In this document: one piece after another, positions 27,477 to 35,932 of the stretch
How the letters are laid out: every line of letters starts with the position of its first letter
Numbering within the stretch: position 1 is the first letter of the stretch
Assembly (NCBI GenBank): GCA_964488865.1
Contig: CAZAWR010000031.1
Location: 27,681 to 91,680 of the forward strand
DNA: 64,000 bases
Reading direction: 5' to 3'
Source: MWCO01 sp964488865
GTDB taxonomy: Bacteria > Myxococcota_A > Polyangia > Polyangiales > Polyangiaceae
Program-made: the position numbers and the translations under genes
The notes under the pieces: generated by a model
The model's input: the letters and a program-made list of their open reading frames with translations, nothing else
The model's database searches: none
Told to the model about the DNA's origin: nothing

Positions 27477-28801
27477 TGGCCGAGATCGAGCTGCCCGCGC
27501 TTGTTGTCGAGTCCGTCGCGGCAACGGTGGAGAGCGCTCGTCCGCTGCTCATTAATCGCGCGCCCGGTCCGTACGAGACGGACGTGCCGATCAACTCGAC
27601 CGTCACCCTCGAGCTTGTGGACTCGGGCCCGGCCGGCATCGATGTGGCCGTCACGCGTGTGTGGATCGACGGCGAGCTCGCCTTCGACGGCAACCCAACT
27701 CCAGCGTTCGCGGGCGCCCGATCCGCGGTCGAGCAGACGCCCGACGCCTTGCGCCTGGTGCTGGACCCCGTCGTTCCCTTCGCGAGCCTGGCGACCGTGA
27801 CCGTTCGCGTTGTGTCGGCCCTAGCCGGCGGAGGCTTCCCGCTCGACCGGGCATATTCGTTCCATGTCGAGGATCGCACTGCCCCGAAGCTCCTCGCGGC
27901 GATCGCCATCTCCCAGACCGTCGTGCGCCTCGGCTTCGACGAGCCGGTCGTTGTGTCCGATCCTTCGGGTTTCGCCTTCGCGGCGCTTGGCGCGCCTGCC
28001 GTCCCCGTGGCGCCCGAGGCGGCCACCGCGATCGAAACGCTCGTAGACGTGACGCTCTCGACCGGGATGACGCCCGACGTCACCTACCGCCTGGTCGCCA
28101 CCGGAGTGCGGGACCGCAAGGGAAACCCCGTGCTCGCGCCCTTCGACACCGCCGTGTTCCAGGGCTTTCGTCCGACCCGCCACCCGCGCCGGCGCTTCGA
28201 CTTGTGGTCGATGCTGCCGAAGCACAATCGCCGCAGCGACACCACCGGCGACCTGGCGCGGTTCATCGCGTGCCTCCAGGAGGTCGTCGATCTGCTTCTC
28301 GCCGAGGTCGATCGCTTCCCCGACCTATGGGACATCGAACGCGCCCCTTCGCCATTCCTCGACCTGATCCTGCGCGACCTGGGCAACCCGTTCCCCTTCG
28401 ACCTCGACGAGCTGAGCAAGCGCAGGCTCGCCACGGTGCTCGTCGAGATGTACCGGCAGAAGGGGACAGCGATCGGCATCCGCAACGCGGTGCGCTTCTT
28501 CCTCGGCCTCGAGATCGAGGCGATCACAGGACTCGCCGCGACGGCCCTGGTGCTGGGAGTGTCGGAGCTGGGCATCGATTGGGAGCTCGGGCCCTCGGAT
28601 CGGTTCGCGCGCTACGCGTTCGACGTGAAGGTGGGGCGCGTGCTCACGTCGACGGAGCGCAAGCACCTACGCGCGATCGTGAACTACATGAAGCCAGCCC
28701 ACACGCACTTCGTGAACCTGATCGAGCCACTGCCGCCGATCGTGCCGGACCACTGGGAGCTTGGGGTGAGCGAGGTCGGAGGAGAGTCAACGCTCCACTG
28801 A
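27476..28801 (+). CDS. Tail protein I-like baseplate protein with Ig-like N-terminus
   Basis: A 441-residue protein. Residues ~20-235 hold one or two bacterial Ig-like domains (PLLINRAPGPYETDVPINST, TAPKLLAAIAISQTVVRLGF). Residues ~240-430 match P2 gpI-like tail proteins (RFDLWSMLPKHNRRSD, FLDLILRDLGNPFPFDLDEL, MYRQKGTAIGIRNAVRFFLG, NYMKPAHTHF). It anchors fibres at the baseplate edge. GTG 27473 is an equally coupled alternative start. The end overlaps the antisense HNH gene by 15 nt. Confidence 0.8.
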   Translation: MAEIELPALVVESVAATVESARPLLINRAPGPYETDVPINSTVTLELVDSGPAGIDVAVTRVWIDGELAFDGNPTPAFAGARSAVEQTPDALRLVLDPVVPFASLATVTVRVVSALAGGGFPLDRAYSFHVEDRTAPKLLAAIAISQTVVRLGFDEPVVVSDPSGFAFAALGAPAVPVAPEAATAIETLVDVTLSTGMTPDVTYRLVATGVRDRKGNPVLAPFDTAVFQGFRPTRHPRRRFDLWSMLPKHNRRSDTTGDLARFIACLQEVVDLLLAEVDRFPDLWDIERAPSPFLDLILRDLGNPFPFDLDELSKRRLATVLVEMYRQKGTAIGIRNAVRFFLGLEIEAITGLAATALVLGVSELGIDWELGPSDRFARYAFDVKVGRVLTSTERKHLRAIVNYMKPAHTHFVNLIEPLPPIVPDHWELGVSEVGGESTLH

Positions 28802-29296
28802 TTCGGTGTTGGCAGCCTCCTCACGCCTCATTCGATCGCGGAGCATCGCTTTTCGAACGGCGTCGTAGGCTTGCTCGAAAGCGTTGATCGCCGTTTCGGC
28901 CGTCTTGAGCGCGTCTACAACCTCCGAGGGTAACGGCGGTCTCATGCTCGGATTCTTCGCCATCCACCCGGCTATGCGGGCGTACCGAACCGCGAATTGA
29001 GCGTCATCGTCAGCCGTCTTCTCTCGGAGGAACTGCTCCCAACCCCGTTCGCGCTTCTCATCGCCGTTGCAGGTCTTACAGGCGAGCACCAGGTTTCCCA
29101 CGTGGCTTCCGCCGTCGGCGACTGCGTGGTCGAGGTGACCTTCTCTCCGCGGTGCCGCCGCCCCGCAGTAGGCGCACCGGTGTTGGAAGTATTCTCTCAG
29201 CCGGTCCTGCTCCGTTTGACTGGCGGGGGAATCCACCAAGTCGGCCAGTGATCTCCGCATGGCGTTCTTGGCTTGTGACAGGGACTTGCGCTTCAT
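28787..29296 (-). CDS. HNH endonuclease (cargo)
   Basis: A 169-residue protein with a complete HNH/treble-clef motif: CAYCGAAAPRREGHLDHAVA, then HVGNLVLACKTCN. GAGG lies upstream of the ATG at 29296. It stands antisense between tail protein I and the fibre gene, the usual site of free-standing phage or homing nucleases. Residues ~85-169 are helical and of unknown role. Confidence 0.8.
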   Translation of the reverse strand: MKRKSLSQAKNAMRRSLADLVDSPASQTEQDRLREYFQHRCAYCGAAAPRREGHLDHAVADGGSHVGNLVLACKTCNGDEKRERGWEQFLREKTADDDAQFAVRYARIAGWMAKNPSMRPPLPSEVVDALKTAETAINAFEQAYDAVRKAMLRDRMRREEAANTESVER

Positions 29297-29359
29297 TCGG
29301 ACCTCACCACGTCGCGGATGATAGCCGAACCGGACGCGTCCCAACACCGCGCCGTGCAT

Positions 29360-29378
29360 CCTCTGCCTCCCCGAAGGC
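29360..29378 (+). promoter_or_regulatory. CCTCTGCC leader box
   Basis: CCTCTGCCTCCCCGAAGGC; differs at one base from the copy at 24313. It lies 8 nt before the fibre ATG, where the operon resumes after the HNH gene. Confidence 0.5.
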
Positions 29379-29385
29379 CTCGGGC

Positions 29386-30858
29386 ATGGCAGACCGTCTC
29401 GACTACTACTTCCGGCAGAAGGTCACCGAGGCCGAGCTCGACCTGGGCTTCGAGCTGCTCGAGAAGGCCGACCACAACCTCGCCGCTGACATCGGGGTCT
29501 ACGGCGTCGTCAGCGGCGCCGTGCCCACGCAGCACGCGCCAATCGCCGACCTCACCATCGACCTGTCCGCCCCCGGCCGAGCCTACGACCGGCTCGGGCA
29601 GCGCGTGTTCTTCGGCACGGGCCAGACGGTGAACCTGGCCGTCGACTCCACGGGCATCCCCACCGACGTCTCGACCAACACGCACGAACGGTGGCTTGGC
29701 GTGTTCATTCGCTTCAAGCGGCTCCTCTCGGACCCGCGCACCGATGGCAACTCCCAGCAGGTCTTCTTCCGGCGAGACGAATCGTTCGAGCTCGTGGTCC
29801 GCCAAGGCCCGCAGGCACCGATCGGCTCCGCGCCCAAGGTTCCCCTCGTCGACGACGAGCTACTCATCTGCGACGTGCGCCGTCGCGCCGGGCAGCTCCA
29901 GGTGCAGAACGCCGACATCAGCGTCGCCCGGCGCCAGGCCTTCGTGTTCGCGCATGGCGACGCTGTCCAGGTACTCTCCGGGCTGTGGACCGCGATCAGC
30001 GCCGCCGCGAACAGCGTCCAGGCAGCGCTCGACTCTGTAGACCAGCTTCTGGCCGGGCACTTCGCGGCGACCTCGCACCGGCACAAGGCGCAGGACGTCG
30101 ACTACACCCCGCACGGCTTCGTTGCGGCGAGCAACGTGAAGGGCGCCCTCGACGAGCTCATCGACGACCTGAGCACCGCCACCCAGGGGAGCCCTGGCGC
30201 GGCTCGCGTCGGCGCCGACGCGGTTCCCGGAACCCCGCACGCCCTTCCCGCGGGCTCTGTCGACGGCCAGCTCTCGCAGACCCTCGCTTGGCTCAACGCC
30301 CACGAGGGAGCGGCCGCGAACGCCCACGCGGCCTCGGCCATCTCGGCCACGCCGCACTCGTTCGTCGCCGCGACGAGCGTACAGGCGCAGCTCCAGGAGA
30401 TCGCGACGGACCTCCAATCCCACGCGAGCCCCGCCAGTGGCGCGAGCCTCGTCGGCAACGACGCGCTCGCCGGCACGCCATACGCGCTCTCCGCCGGCTC
30501 GGTGCGCGACCAGATCCGCGCCGACGCCCAGCACCTCAACACGCACGCCGGCTCCGCGGACCACGACGCGCGATACCTGCGGGAGGTGTTTCGGCTGTCG
30601 GACAAAGTCAACGCGGGCGAAACGAAGCGATACACGACACTCGACGACTTTCCGCACGTCATTGAGCTGGCCTACAACTACGTAGGGAGCAACGGGTGGC
30701 CCGAGGCCACGACGTACATTCAAGGCTCGCTGACGTCGCAAGTCCGCTGCTGGATGTCCAAGGTCACCGTCTCCGGCGGATACGACTGCGAGCTCTGGGT
30801 GCAGAACACCTCGTCCTATCAGCTCTTCATCACGGTGGGGGCATACCGTGTTGCGTAG
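29386..30858 (+). CDS. Tail fibre protein with internal repeats
   Basis: A 490-residue protein. The N-terminus (LDYYFRQKVTEAELDLGFEL) resembles baseplate-attachment regions of fibres. Residues ~240-400 contain repeats with a shared pattern, 'GA--VG-DA--GTP-aL-AGSV--Q', alternating with 'TPH-FVAA--V---L-E---DL', suggesting an extended shaft. The C-terminal ~90 residues (GYDCELWVQNTSSYQLFITV) form a separate beta-rich tip. This is the best candidate for the receptor-binding fibre. Confidence 0.7.
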   Translation: MADRLDYYFRQKVTEAELDLGFELLEKADHNLAADIGVYGVVSGAVPTQHAPIADLTIDLSAPGRAYDRLGQRVFFGTGQTVNLAVDSTGIPTDVSTNTHERWLGVFIRFKRLLSDPRTDGNSQQVFFRRDESFELVVRQGPQAPIGSAPKVPLVDDELLICDVRRRAGQLQVQNADISVARRQAFVFAHGDAVQVLSGLWTAISAAANSVQAALDSVDQLLAGHFAATSHRHKAQDVDYTPHGFVAASNVKGALDELIDDLSTATQGSPGAARVGADAVPGTPHALPAGSVDGQLSQTLAWLNAHEGAAANAHAASAISATPHSFVAATSVQAQLQEIATDLQSHASPASGASLVGNDALAGTPYALSAGSVRDQIRADAQHLNTHAGSADHDARYLREVFRLSDKVNAGETKRYTTLDDFPHVIELAYNYVGSNGWPEATTYIQGSLTSQVRCWMSKVTVSGGYDCELWVQNTSSYQLFITVGAYRVA

Positions 30859-30867
30859 GAGGCCCCG

Positions 30868-31317
30868 ATGATTCGAAGCACGCGCGAAGCGCTGCGCGAC
30901 CGCGTTGCGGCGTTGGGGACGCCAGCAGCGAAAGCCGTGGTCGAGCTCGTCAACAAGAAGGGCCCCAACGGTGCCGTCGCTTGCTGGGGCGCAATCTCCG
31001 ACGAGGTGAAGAAGACCATCACCGACGATGCGTCTCTCGAAGCCCTGTGGAAAGGGATGGTCGAAGACGGTGATCCGCGACCGCAACTGGTCCTGCTGAA
31101 CATCATCAAGGACCGGCCCAAGCTCGTGTCGAGAGCCCTGCAGGATCAAGGGAACGTGTCGCCCGTCGTCCGCCAGGCGCTGCAGGCGCTCGGCGACCCG
31201 AAAGAAACCGAGGCAGTGCGCGGGTTCAAGACCCGTGTGAGCGAGCTCCTCGCCGTTCGGTACTTCGTGCCGGACAGCGTGGAGCCCGAAAACGAGTCGA
31301 AACGAAGGAGCAAGTAG
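30868..31317 (+). CDS. Small tail/lysis-region protein, unassigned
   Basis: A 149-residue helical, charged protein with GGAGG ahead of the ATG. It contains GPNGAVACWGAISDEVKKTI and DGDPRPQLVLLNIIKDRPKL. Placed between fibre and holin-like gene; it might be a fibre chaperone, but no family is recognised. Confidence 0.5.
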   Translation: MIRSTREALRDRVAALGTPAAKAVVELVNKKGPNGAVACWGAISDEVKKTITDDASLEALWKGMVEDGDPRPQLVLLNIIKDRPKLVSRALQDQGNVSPVVRQALQALGDPKETEAVRGFKTRVSELLAVRYFVPDSVEPENESKRRSK

Positions 31318-31318
31318 C

Positions 31319-31573
31319 ATGGAGACGTACGCTGCAATTGCAGAGTTCCTCAAGGCCACCGGGCCCTACGGCATTGTCGCCATCCTCGGCTGGGCGTTCT
31401 GGCGCGTCAGCGAGAAGAAGGACCAGGAGGTGAAGGACCTCTACGAGAAGGTCGCACAGATCTCGGAGGCGCAGACCGTGGCGATCACCAAGGTCGAGGC
31501 GGCGCTGCTCGCGCTGCGCGAGGCCATTGACGAACTCCGCGGCCGCAACCGCAACGCTTCGACCCACGATTGA
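31319..31573 (+). CDS. Putative holin
   Basis: An 84-residue protein: one membrane segment (YGIVAILGWAFWRV, residues ~17-30) followed by a charged coiled coil (VKDLYEKVAQISEAQTVAIT) and a basic tail. The size, topology and position directly before the endolysin fit a single-span holin or phage 'hemolysin XhlA-like' protein. AAGGAG lies upstream. Confidence 0.65.
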   Translation: METYAAIAEFLKATGPYGIVAILGWAFWRVSEKKDQEVKDLYEKVAQISEAQTVAITKVEAALLALREAIDELRGRNRNASTHD

Positions 31574-32169
31574 GTCGCGTCATGGAGCCCATCGACCTTC
31601 CCAACGGCCCATTCGCCACCGAGCAGGACCTGCGCGACGCCGCGATCGCGATTGCGCGCTACGCCTGCAACGGCGACGAGGGCCGCGTGCTCGGCGACCC
31701 GGTGTTCGAGGAGGTCACCGAGGGACGCAACCGCTGGCCCAAGTACTCTGCCTGCGGTGACCTCCCGCAGTACGCGCTGATGCGGCTCGGCCTTCGCGAC
31801 GAGCGCATCCTGAACCGCAGCGACGATGGCGGCAGCAAGCCGTGGAGCATCGGCCAGAACCTCTCGAAACTCGTCTTCCGCACAGGGAAGTCCTTCGTCT
31901 GGACCACGGTCAAGAAGCGACCGAAGCCGGGCGACGTCCTCTACGTGGCAATGCCGGAGCACGTGTGCGTACTCGAGAGTATCGACGAGAAAGCCGGAGC
32001 GATTGCGACCTTTGACTACGGGCTCTTCGATCAGAAGACCGGCAAGGCTGCGGGACGGCGCCGCGTGTCCCGCTTTCGCGTGCAAGGCAAGCAGCTGCTG
32101 GTGGGCAATCGCGTCCTGCGCGGCTGGCTCGACATCGCCAGAATCCCCGGACTTCTGGCGCCCCCGTGA
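31570..32169 (+). CDS. Endolysin-like CHAP/NlpC-type peptidase
   Basis: A ~199-residue protein. Putative catalytic Cys in YSACGDLPQYALMRLGLRD, then KKRPKPGDVLYVAMPEHVCV, giving Cys...'GD-l-v---HV-v' His, the order of CHAP/NlpC amidases or endopeptidases. It should cut peptidoglycan at the end of infection. A TTG start at 31570 overlaps the holin stop (TTGA); ATG 31582 is an alternative. There is no signal peptide, so it would rely on the holin. Confidence 0.65.
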   Translation: MSRVMEPIDLPNGPFATEQDLRDAAIAIARYACNGDEGRVLGDPVFEEVTEGRNRWPKYSACGDLPQYALMRLGLRDERILNRSDDGGSKPWSIGQNLSKLVFRTGKSFVWTTVKKRPKPGDVLYVAMPEHVCVLESIDEKAGAIATFDYGLFDQKTGKAAGRRRVSRFRVQGKQLLVGNRVLRGWLDIARIPGLLAPP

Positions 32170-32213
32170 TTCCCCTCCAGAATCTGCTCTACCGGCCTTG
32201 ATATGCCGCGCAG

Positions 32214-32227
32214 CCGGAGCCTGTATG
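32214..32227 (+). promoter_or_regulatory. CCGGAGCCTGTATG element, copy 2
   Basis: Same 14-mer as at 20871 and 40328. GCCTTGATA lies ten bases upstream at exactly the spacing seen in copy 4. It can be read as a promoter (TTGATA, 18 nt, TGTATG) for the gene at 32273, which has its own AAGGAG and ATG. Confidence 0.5.
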
Positions 32228-32272
32228 TCGCTCGCGGGGCACGCGAATCACCCCCCGGAAAAGGAGCAAACG

Positions 32273-32526
32273 ATGAAGGTGGGAGAGCTGATCGAGATGC
32301 TGCAGCAGTACGACCCGGAAGCAGAACTCTACCTGGCTGAACAACCCTCTTGGCCTTTTTTGAGTACTCGGTCGCCGGGGTAGTTCAACGTGAGAACGTC
32401 CTCGCCGAGGAAGACGACGACGTTGCTGTCTGCCGCGACGGAATGGCCCCCTCCGATGTCCTGCTGATCGCGGGAACGCAGCTGCGATACGGATCCAAGC
32501 GGACCTGGGCATTCGCGCGACGATAG
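32273..32526 (+). pseudogene. Small conserved protein broken (or frameshifted) at a T6 run
   Basis: The first frame (MKVGELIEMLQQYDPEAELY..., from 32273) stops at 32383. The -1 frame continues the protein from GAG at 32362 (EYSVAGVVQRENVLAEEDDD to YGSKRTWAFARR, stop 32524-32526). Joining at TTTTTT (32356-32361) gives an 84-residue protein that reads like one domain. Either two extra T's broke the gene (four T's would give an in-frame join), or T TTT TTG is a -1 slippage site. Function unknown. Confidence 0.6.
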
Positions 32527-32574
32527 CCCCGCACCGAACAACGACTTAGCCGGACGGGTCCCCCCGCTCCGGCT
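32527..32574 (+). repeat. Direct repeat R1 with terminator-like hairpin
   Basis: CCCCGCACC... ending in hairpin AGCCGGA (32548-32554) / TCCGGCT (32568-32574). About 78% identical to 39151-39197, same orientation. The two copies bracket the sigma factor/lipoprotein block. Only a short T stretch follows the hairpin. It may end the phage-side transcript. The remainder of the gap to 32749 shows no gene. Confidence 0.55.
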
Positions 32575-32748
32575 TTCCCAGGCTGGCAGGGGTGCCGCCC
32601 ACCTTCGCGGGTCTGGGAGTCGAGTGGCAGTTGTTCACCCGAACACGGTGGCGAGCGCATTCCGCTTGGTTGGATCTCTTTTCACCCCCGTCCGGCGGTA
32701 GGGGGCTTCGAAGCGGAGAAACGCAAGAAGGACTGAGTTCAGCTCATC

Positions 32749-33138
32749 TCACGACGGTTCCGGCTCGCACGCCCACAGATCCGTGCCGCTGACCGACACA
32801 CAGCTAGAGCCCGACGGGCACCACCGATCGTCACACGTCGTATTCGCGGGGCAGTAGTACTCCGAGCCACACACGAGCAGGCAACTCGCCTGGCCTCCCT
32901 GAATCGGCTTGCACACCGTGTCGTCGGGACACTGGTCCGTGCTGCCTTCGTCTTGGCAATCCGACGTGCAATACCCGCCGCCGGGGCCGAGGTAGCAGTT
33001 GTTCGTCGGGCAATCCGAGTCGTGTGAGCAGGCGTTGCCCACACCTTCTGGATGGTAAGGACCGCTCGGGCCGTCGTCGTCATTGTCTCCGCAGCCGAAC
33101 AACAGCAGTGCGGTGCAGACCATGGGCAGGAGTTTCAT
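32749..33138 (-). CDS. Cysteine-rich lipoprotein
   Basis: A 129-residue protein. Signal peptide with lipobox LFGC (MKLLPMVCTALLLFGC), then an Asp/Gly linker and about 14 cysteines in pairs (CSHDSDCPTNNC, CPDDTVC, CPANTTCDDRWCPSGSSC) typical of surface proteins of myxobacteria. It is the last gene of the minus-strand sigma-factor block. Ligand unknown. Confidence 0.75.
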   Translation of the reverse strand: MKLLPMVCTALLLFGCGDNDDDGPSGPYHPEGVGNACSHDSDCPTNNCYLGPGGGYCTSDCQDEGSTDQCPDDTVCKPIQGGQASCLLVCGSEYYCPANTTCDDRWCPSGSSCVSVSGTDLWACEPEPS

Positions 33139-33148
33139 CGTTTCCCCA

Positions 33149-34063
33149 TCATTTGCATGCCCCTTCAGGCAGCGTGGTGAGCGGCGGAATGCCGTAGTTG
33201 TCGAGGAGCGTCGCATTGCTGGACGGAACGGTAGCGTGGCCGCAGAAGATGTTGCGCAGGAACGCGCCAGCGTTGCCCTTGATGTCCGTGACGCCTTTGA
33301 CGAGTGAGAAGCTGATACCGAATCCGTTACCGTTCGACGTGAGGTCGCCCGTGATGGTCACACCGCGGAGCCTGACATTTCCTCCGTTGACCACGACGTC
33401 GCCATCGAGCACCACTGCCCGATCGCTCCATCCCTCGCCAAAGAGCAGCACACCCTGTCCACGGATGTCGAGACTGCCGATGTAGGTGCCCGGCCTGAGG
33501 ACGACGACGACGTCATCCTCCTCGAGCCGGGCGTTGATGGTGCTGAAGTCGTCCTCCGGGTCGTAGAAGAACGCGCCGGACTTCTCTCCTACAGCGTAGC
33601 GGATGGGGGTGTTGGGGAAGAACGCCGCACCCGTGCCGTCGTACGCGATGGCAGCGTCGTACACGTCGCCTTCGGCGACGACCGTGTGGCCGAGGACCGG
33701 CTCGTCTGGCGCGCCTCCGATGTGCAGATCGATGGCTCCGACGGGGACGTCGACGACGGCTAGTCCTTCGTTGCCGGTCGTGGCGGCCTCGCCTGGTTCG
33801 GCGTCGACATCGATACCGTCCCTGTCGGTTCCAAGCTCGTCGGGAACCTCTGCGGTGTGCGGGTCGTTGACCACAGGGTTGAGGATCGCGACGATGGCCG
33901 TGCTACCTGCGGCGACATCGCCGCCATCGGCGGCGCCTGCCGTGCCTTGAGGCTCCTCGCTATCGCCATCGTCTCCGCAGGCTGGCACGAAGGTTACGAG
34001 TGCCGTTACCAGGAGCCAAATCGCCCCTGGCAGCCGGCGTACGGTGTATTCTGACATGCTCAC
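33149..34063 (-). CDS. Lipoprotein with beta-helix-like C-terminus
   Basis: A 304-residue protein. Basic N-terminus, hydrophobic AIWLLVTALVTFVPAC (lipobox VPAC), then an acidic linker. Residues ~180-290 show short turns typical of right-handed beta-helices (INARLEEDDVVVVLRPGTY, IGSLDIRGQGVLLFGEGW, VLDGDVVVNGGNVRLRGV, TITGDLTSNGNGFGISF). This suggests a surface polysaccharide-binding or adhesin role. The gap to the next lipoprotein gene is about 110 nt. Confidence 0.65.
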   Translation of the reverse strand: MSMSEYTVRRLPGAIWLLVTALVTFVPACGDDGDSEEPQGTAGAADGGDVAAGSTAIVAILNPVVNDPHTAEVPDELGTDRDGIDVDAEPGEAATTGNEGLAVVDVPVGAIDLHIGGAPDEPVLGHTVVAEGDVYDAAIAYDGTGAAFFPNTPIRYAVGEKSGAFFYDPEDDFSTINARLEEDDVVVVLRPGTYIGSLDIRGQGVLLFGEGWSDRAVVLDGDVVVNGGNVRLRGVTITGDLTSNGNGFGISFSLVKGVTDIKGNAGAFLRNIFCGHATVPSSNATLLDNYGIPPLTTLPEGACK

Positions 34064-34171
34064 TCTCCACGTCCTTTGCTTTTCAAGCCGCGCCTTCGAA
34101 GCAAACCAGCTTACCCCAGTTTCGATTGCGATTCCGGTTCACCCCTCTTCCCTTCCCTTCGTCTCTGGCTC

Positions 34172-35698
34172 TCAAAGCGAGCAAACCCCGCCCTCGCAGG
34201 TCAGGCCCGAGCAACACTCGGTCGTGTCAGAACACGATGCCCCCACGGACTTGCACTCCGAAGAAATACACTGCGGGAACTCACCGCCACCGCACAGCCC
34301 GTCGCAGCAGTCGGCGTTGGACGTGCACGTAGCCGGGTCGACGCACTCGGTGGTTCCGCCACCGCTACCTCCCGAGCCACCGCTGCCACCCGAGCCGCCG
34401 GTACCCCCGTCAGGAGGTGGCTCTTCATCGCAGTCACACTTGAATGTGCCGTCCGTCGGGTCCGGATTGCATATCCCGCAGCAGCAGTCGTCGGGCACCG
34501 CGCAAGGCTCCCCATCGTCCCGGCAAACGCAGTCCTCACACTTGCCACCCGTACACAATCCGCTGCAGCAATCGTCGTTCCCGGAACAGTCCTCACTGAT
34601 GACCTTGCATCCCATACCGTTCTCGCAAACACCTTGCGGAGAGCACTGGTGGGAGCAGCAGTCGGAGTCATCGACACACGCTTGGCCGCTGAGCGCACAG
34701 CACGGGTCCTGGCAACGCGCCACACCATTGACGCCTTCGAAGCAGAGCAGTTTTCCTTGCGGCACCCCCGGACAGCACTCGCCGAAGCTTGGGTCGCAGA
34801 TTTCCCCTGGAGGCCGGCAGTTGGGTGGCTGTCCGCATAGCTTCACACCGCTCGACTTCTCTTCGCAATTGCTTGTGCAGCAGTCGGCCGCATCCGAACA
34901 GAGCTCGCCGATGGGACGGCAACCGCCGATGCTCGCGCAGAAACTCGCGCCAGCCACGATCTCAATGCACGCATTCGAACAGCACTGGCTCGGACCGTTG
35001 CAAGGCTCGCCCACGGGCTTGCAGGCGCCGAGCGAGGTGCAGCGCATCACCCCGTTGCCCGCGTCCTCGCACAGATTGGAGCAGCAGTCGGAGCTTGCCC
35101 CGCAGACGTCACCGATCGCCCGGCATCCCAGGGCAGCCTGACCGCAGACCTGTCCGCCGGTCGGCGCGTCCTGACAGATTCCGCTGCAGCATACGCTGCC
35201 TCCCACCGAGCAATCCTCGCCAGGCTGCAAGCACCCGCCTCCCTGGTCGCAGACGCCCCCGTTGCACAGGTTCGAGCAGCACTCACTGTTGTCCGTACAG
35301 TCCTGCCCGAGCTGCGTGCACCCGAACTCCGAGGCGCACACACCGCCTTCGCAGTTGAGCGAACAGCAGTCGATCGCCGAAGTACAAGTCTCGCCCGTCT
35401 CGGCGCAGTTGGTCACAACGCCACCACTACCTCCCGTGCTGCCCGACGAACCTCCCGAACCCGCGCTGGAGCCTCCCGAGCCGCCGGACGTCCCAGCCGC
35501 CCCACCTTCACCTGCCATCCCCCCGGAACCTCCCAGGGAGCTATCGATCCCGGCGTCGGATCCGGGCTCGCCCACCACTTCCGTCGTGTCGGAACCGCAG
35601 GCTCCTGCGAGAAGCGCCGCGGATGCCAGGCCTAGCGGGACTTTCGCAGCGTCGAACCGAATGCGCTTAGAATCAAGCCAGATGCGTTCAGTTTGCAT
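34172..35698 (-). CDS. Large Dickkopf-like cysteine-repeat lipoprotein
   Basis: A 508-residue protein. Lipobox LAGAC at residue ~34, a Gly/Ser linker (~50-95), then at least nine knottin-like repeats of the form C--G--C----DCC---C--G-C (e.g. GEDCSVGGSVCCSGICQD, GEPCNGPSQCCSNACIE), a second Gly/Ser linker near residue 430 and a last double repeat. This architecture is common in myxobacterial outer-surface lipoproteins, where it is thought to be a disulfide-locked stalk. Confidence 0.75.
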   Translation of the reverse strand: MQTERIWLDSKRIRFDAAKVPLGLASAALLAGACGSDTTEVVGEPGSDAGIDSSLGGSGGMAGEGGAAGTSGGSGGSSAGSGGSSGSTGGSGGVVTNCAETGETCTSAIDCCSLNCEGGVCASEFGCTQLGQDCTDNSECCSNLCNGGVCDQGGGCLQPGEDCSVGGSVCCSGICQDAPTGGQVCGQAALGCRAIGDVCGASSDCCSNLCEDAGNGVMRCTSLGACKPVGEPCNGPSQCCSNACIEIVAGASFCASIGGCRPIGELCSDAADCCTSNCEEKSSGVKLCGQPPNCRPPGEICDPSFGECCPGVPQGKLLCFEGVNGVARCQDPCCALSGQACVDDSDCCSHQCSPQGVCENGMGCKVISEDCSGNDDCCSGLCTGGKCEDCVCRDDGEPCAVPDDCCCGICNPDPTDGTFKCDCDEEPPPDGGTGGSGGSGGSGGSGGGTTECVDPATCTSNADCCDGLCGGGEFPQCISSECKSVGASCSDTTECCSGLTCEGGVCSL

Positions 35699-35932
35699 GG
35701 ATGAACGAACAGTTGGCCTCGGGCAGGGTTTCGCCCTTCAAGTGAAGCGAAAACGACACGCGCACATCGGCGCCAGTGACGTTCGTGCTTCAATGGACCG
35801 GCGATTCGTTTGTTCATGCAGGTATCGAATGCCGAAATCATCTGGTTTTCATGCGCATGCGGTGCCGTTTCTGGTCGCCAAGTGCGAAAGTCCCGCTAGC
35901 ACGATGCAGATGGTTCGACTCTTACGCATGGT

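Noticed and set aside
29386..30858. Repeats in the fibre gene as a possible CRISPR or DNA-level repeat array
   Set aside because: The repeats are protein-level, irregular in length and in frame; there are no constant repeats or spacers.
34044..35141. 365-residue plus-strand frame
   Set aside because: Antisense to the cysteine-repeat lipoprotein; its Ser/Pro/Gln-rich content mirrors the knottin repeats.
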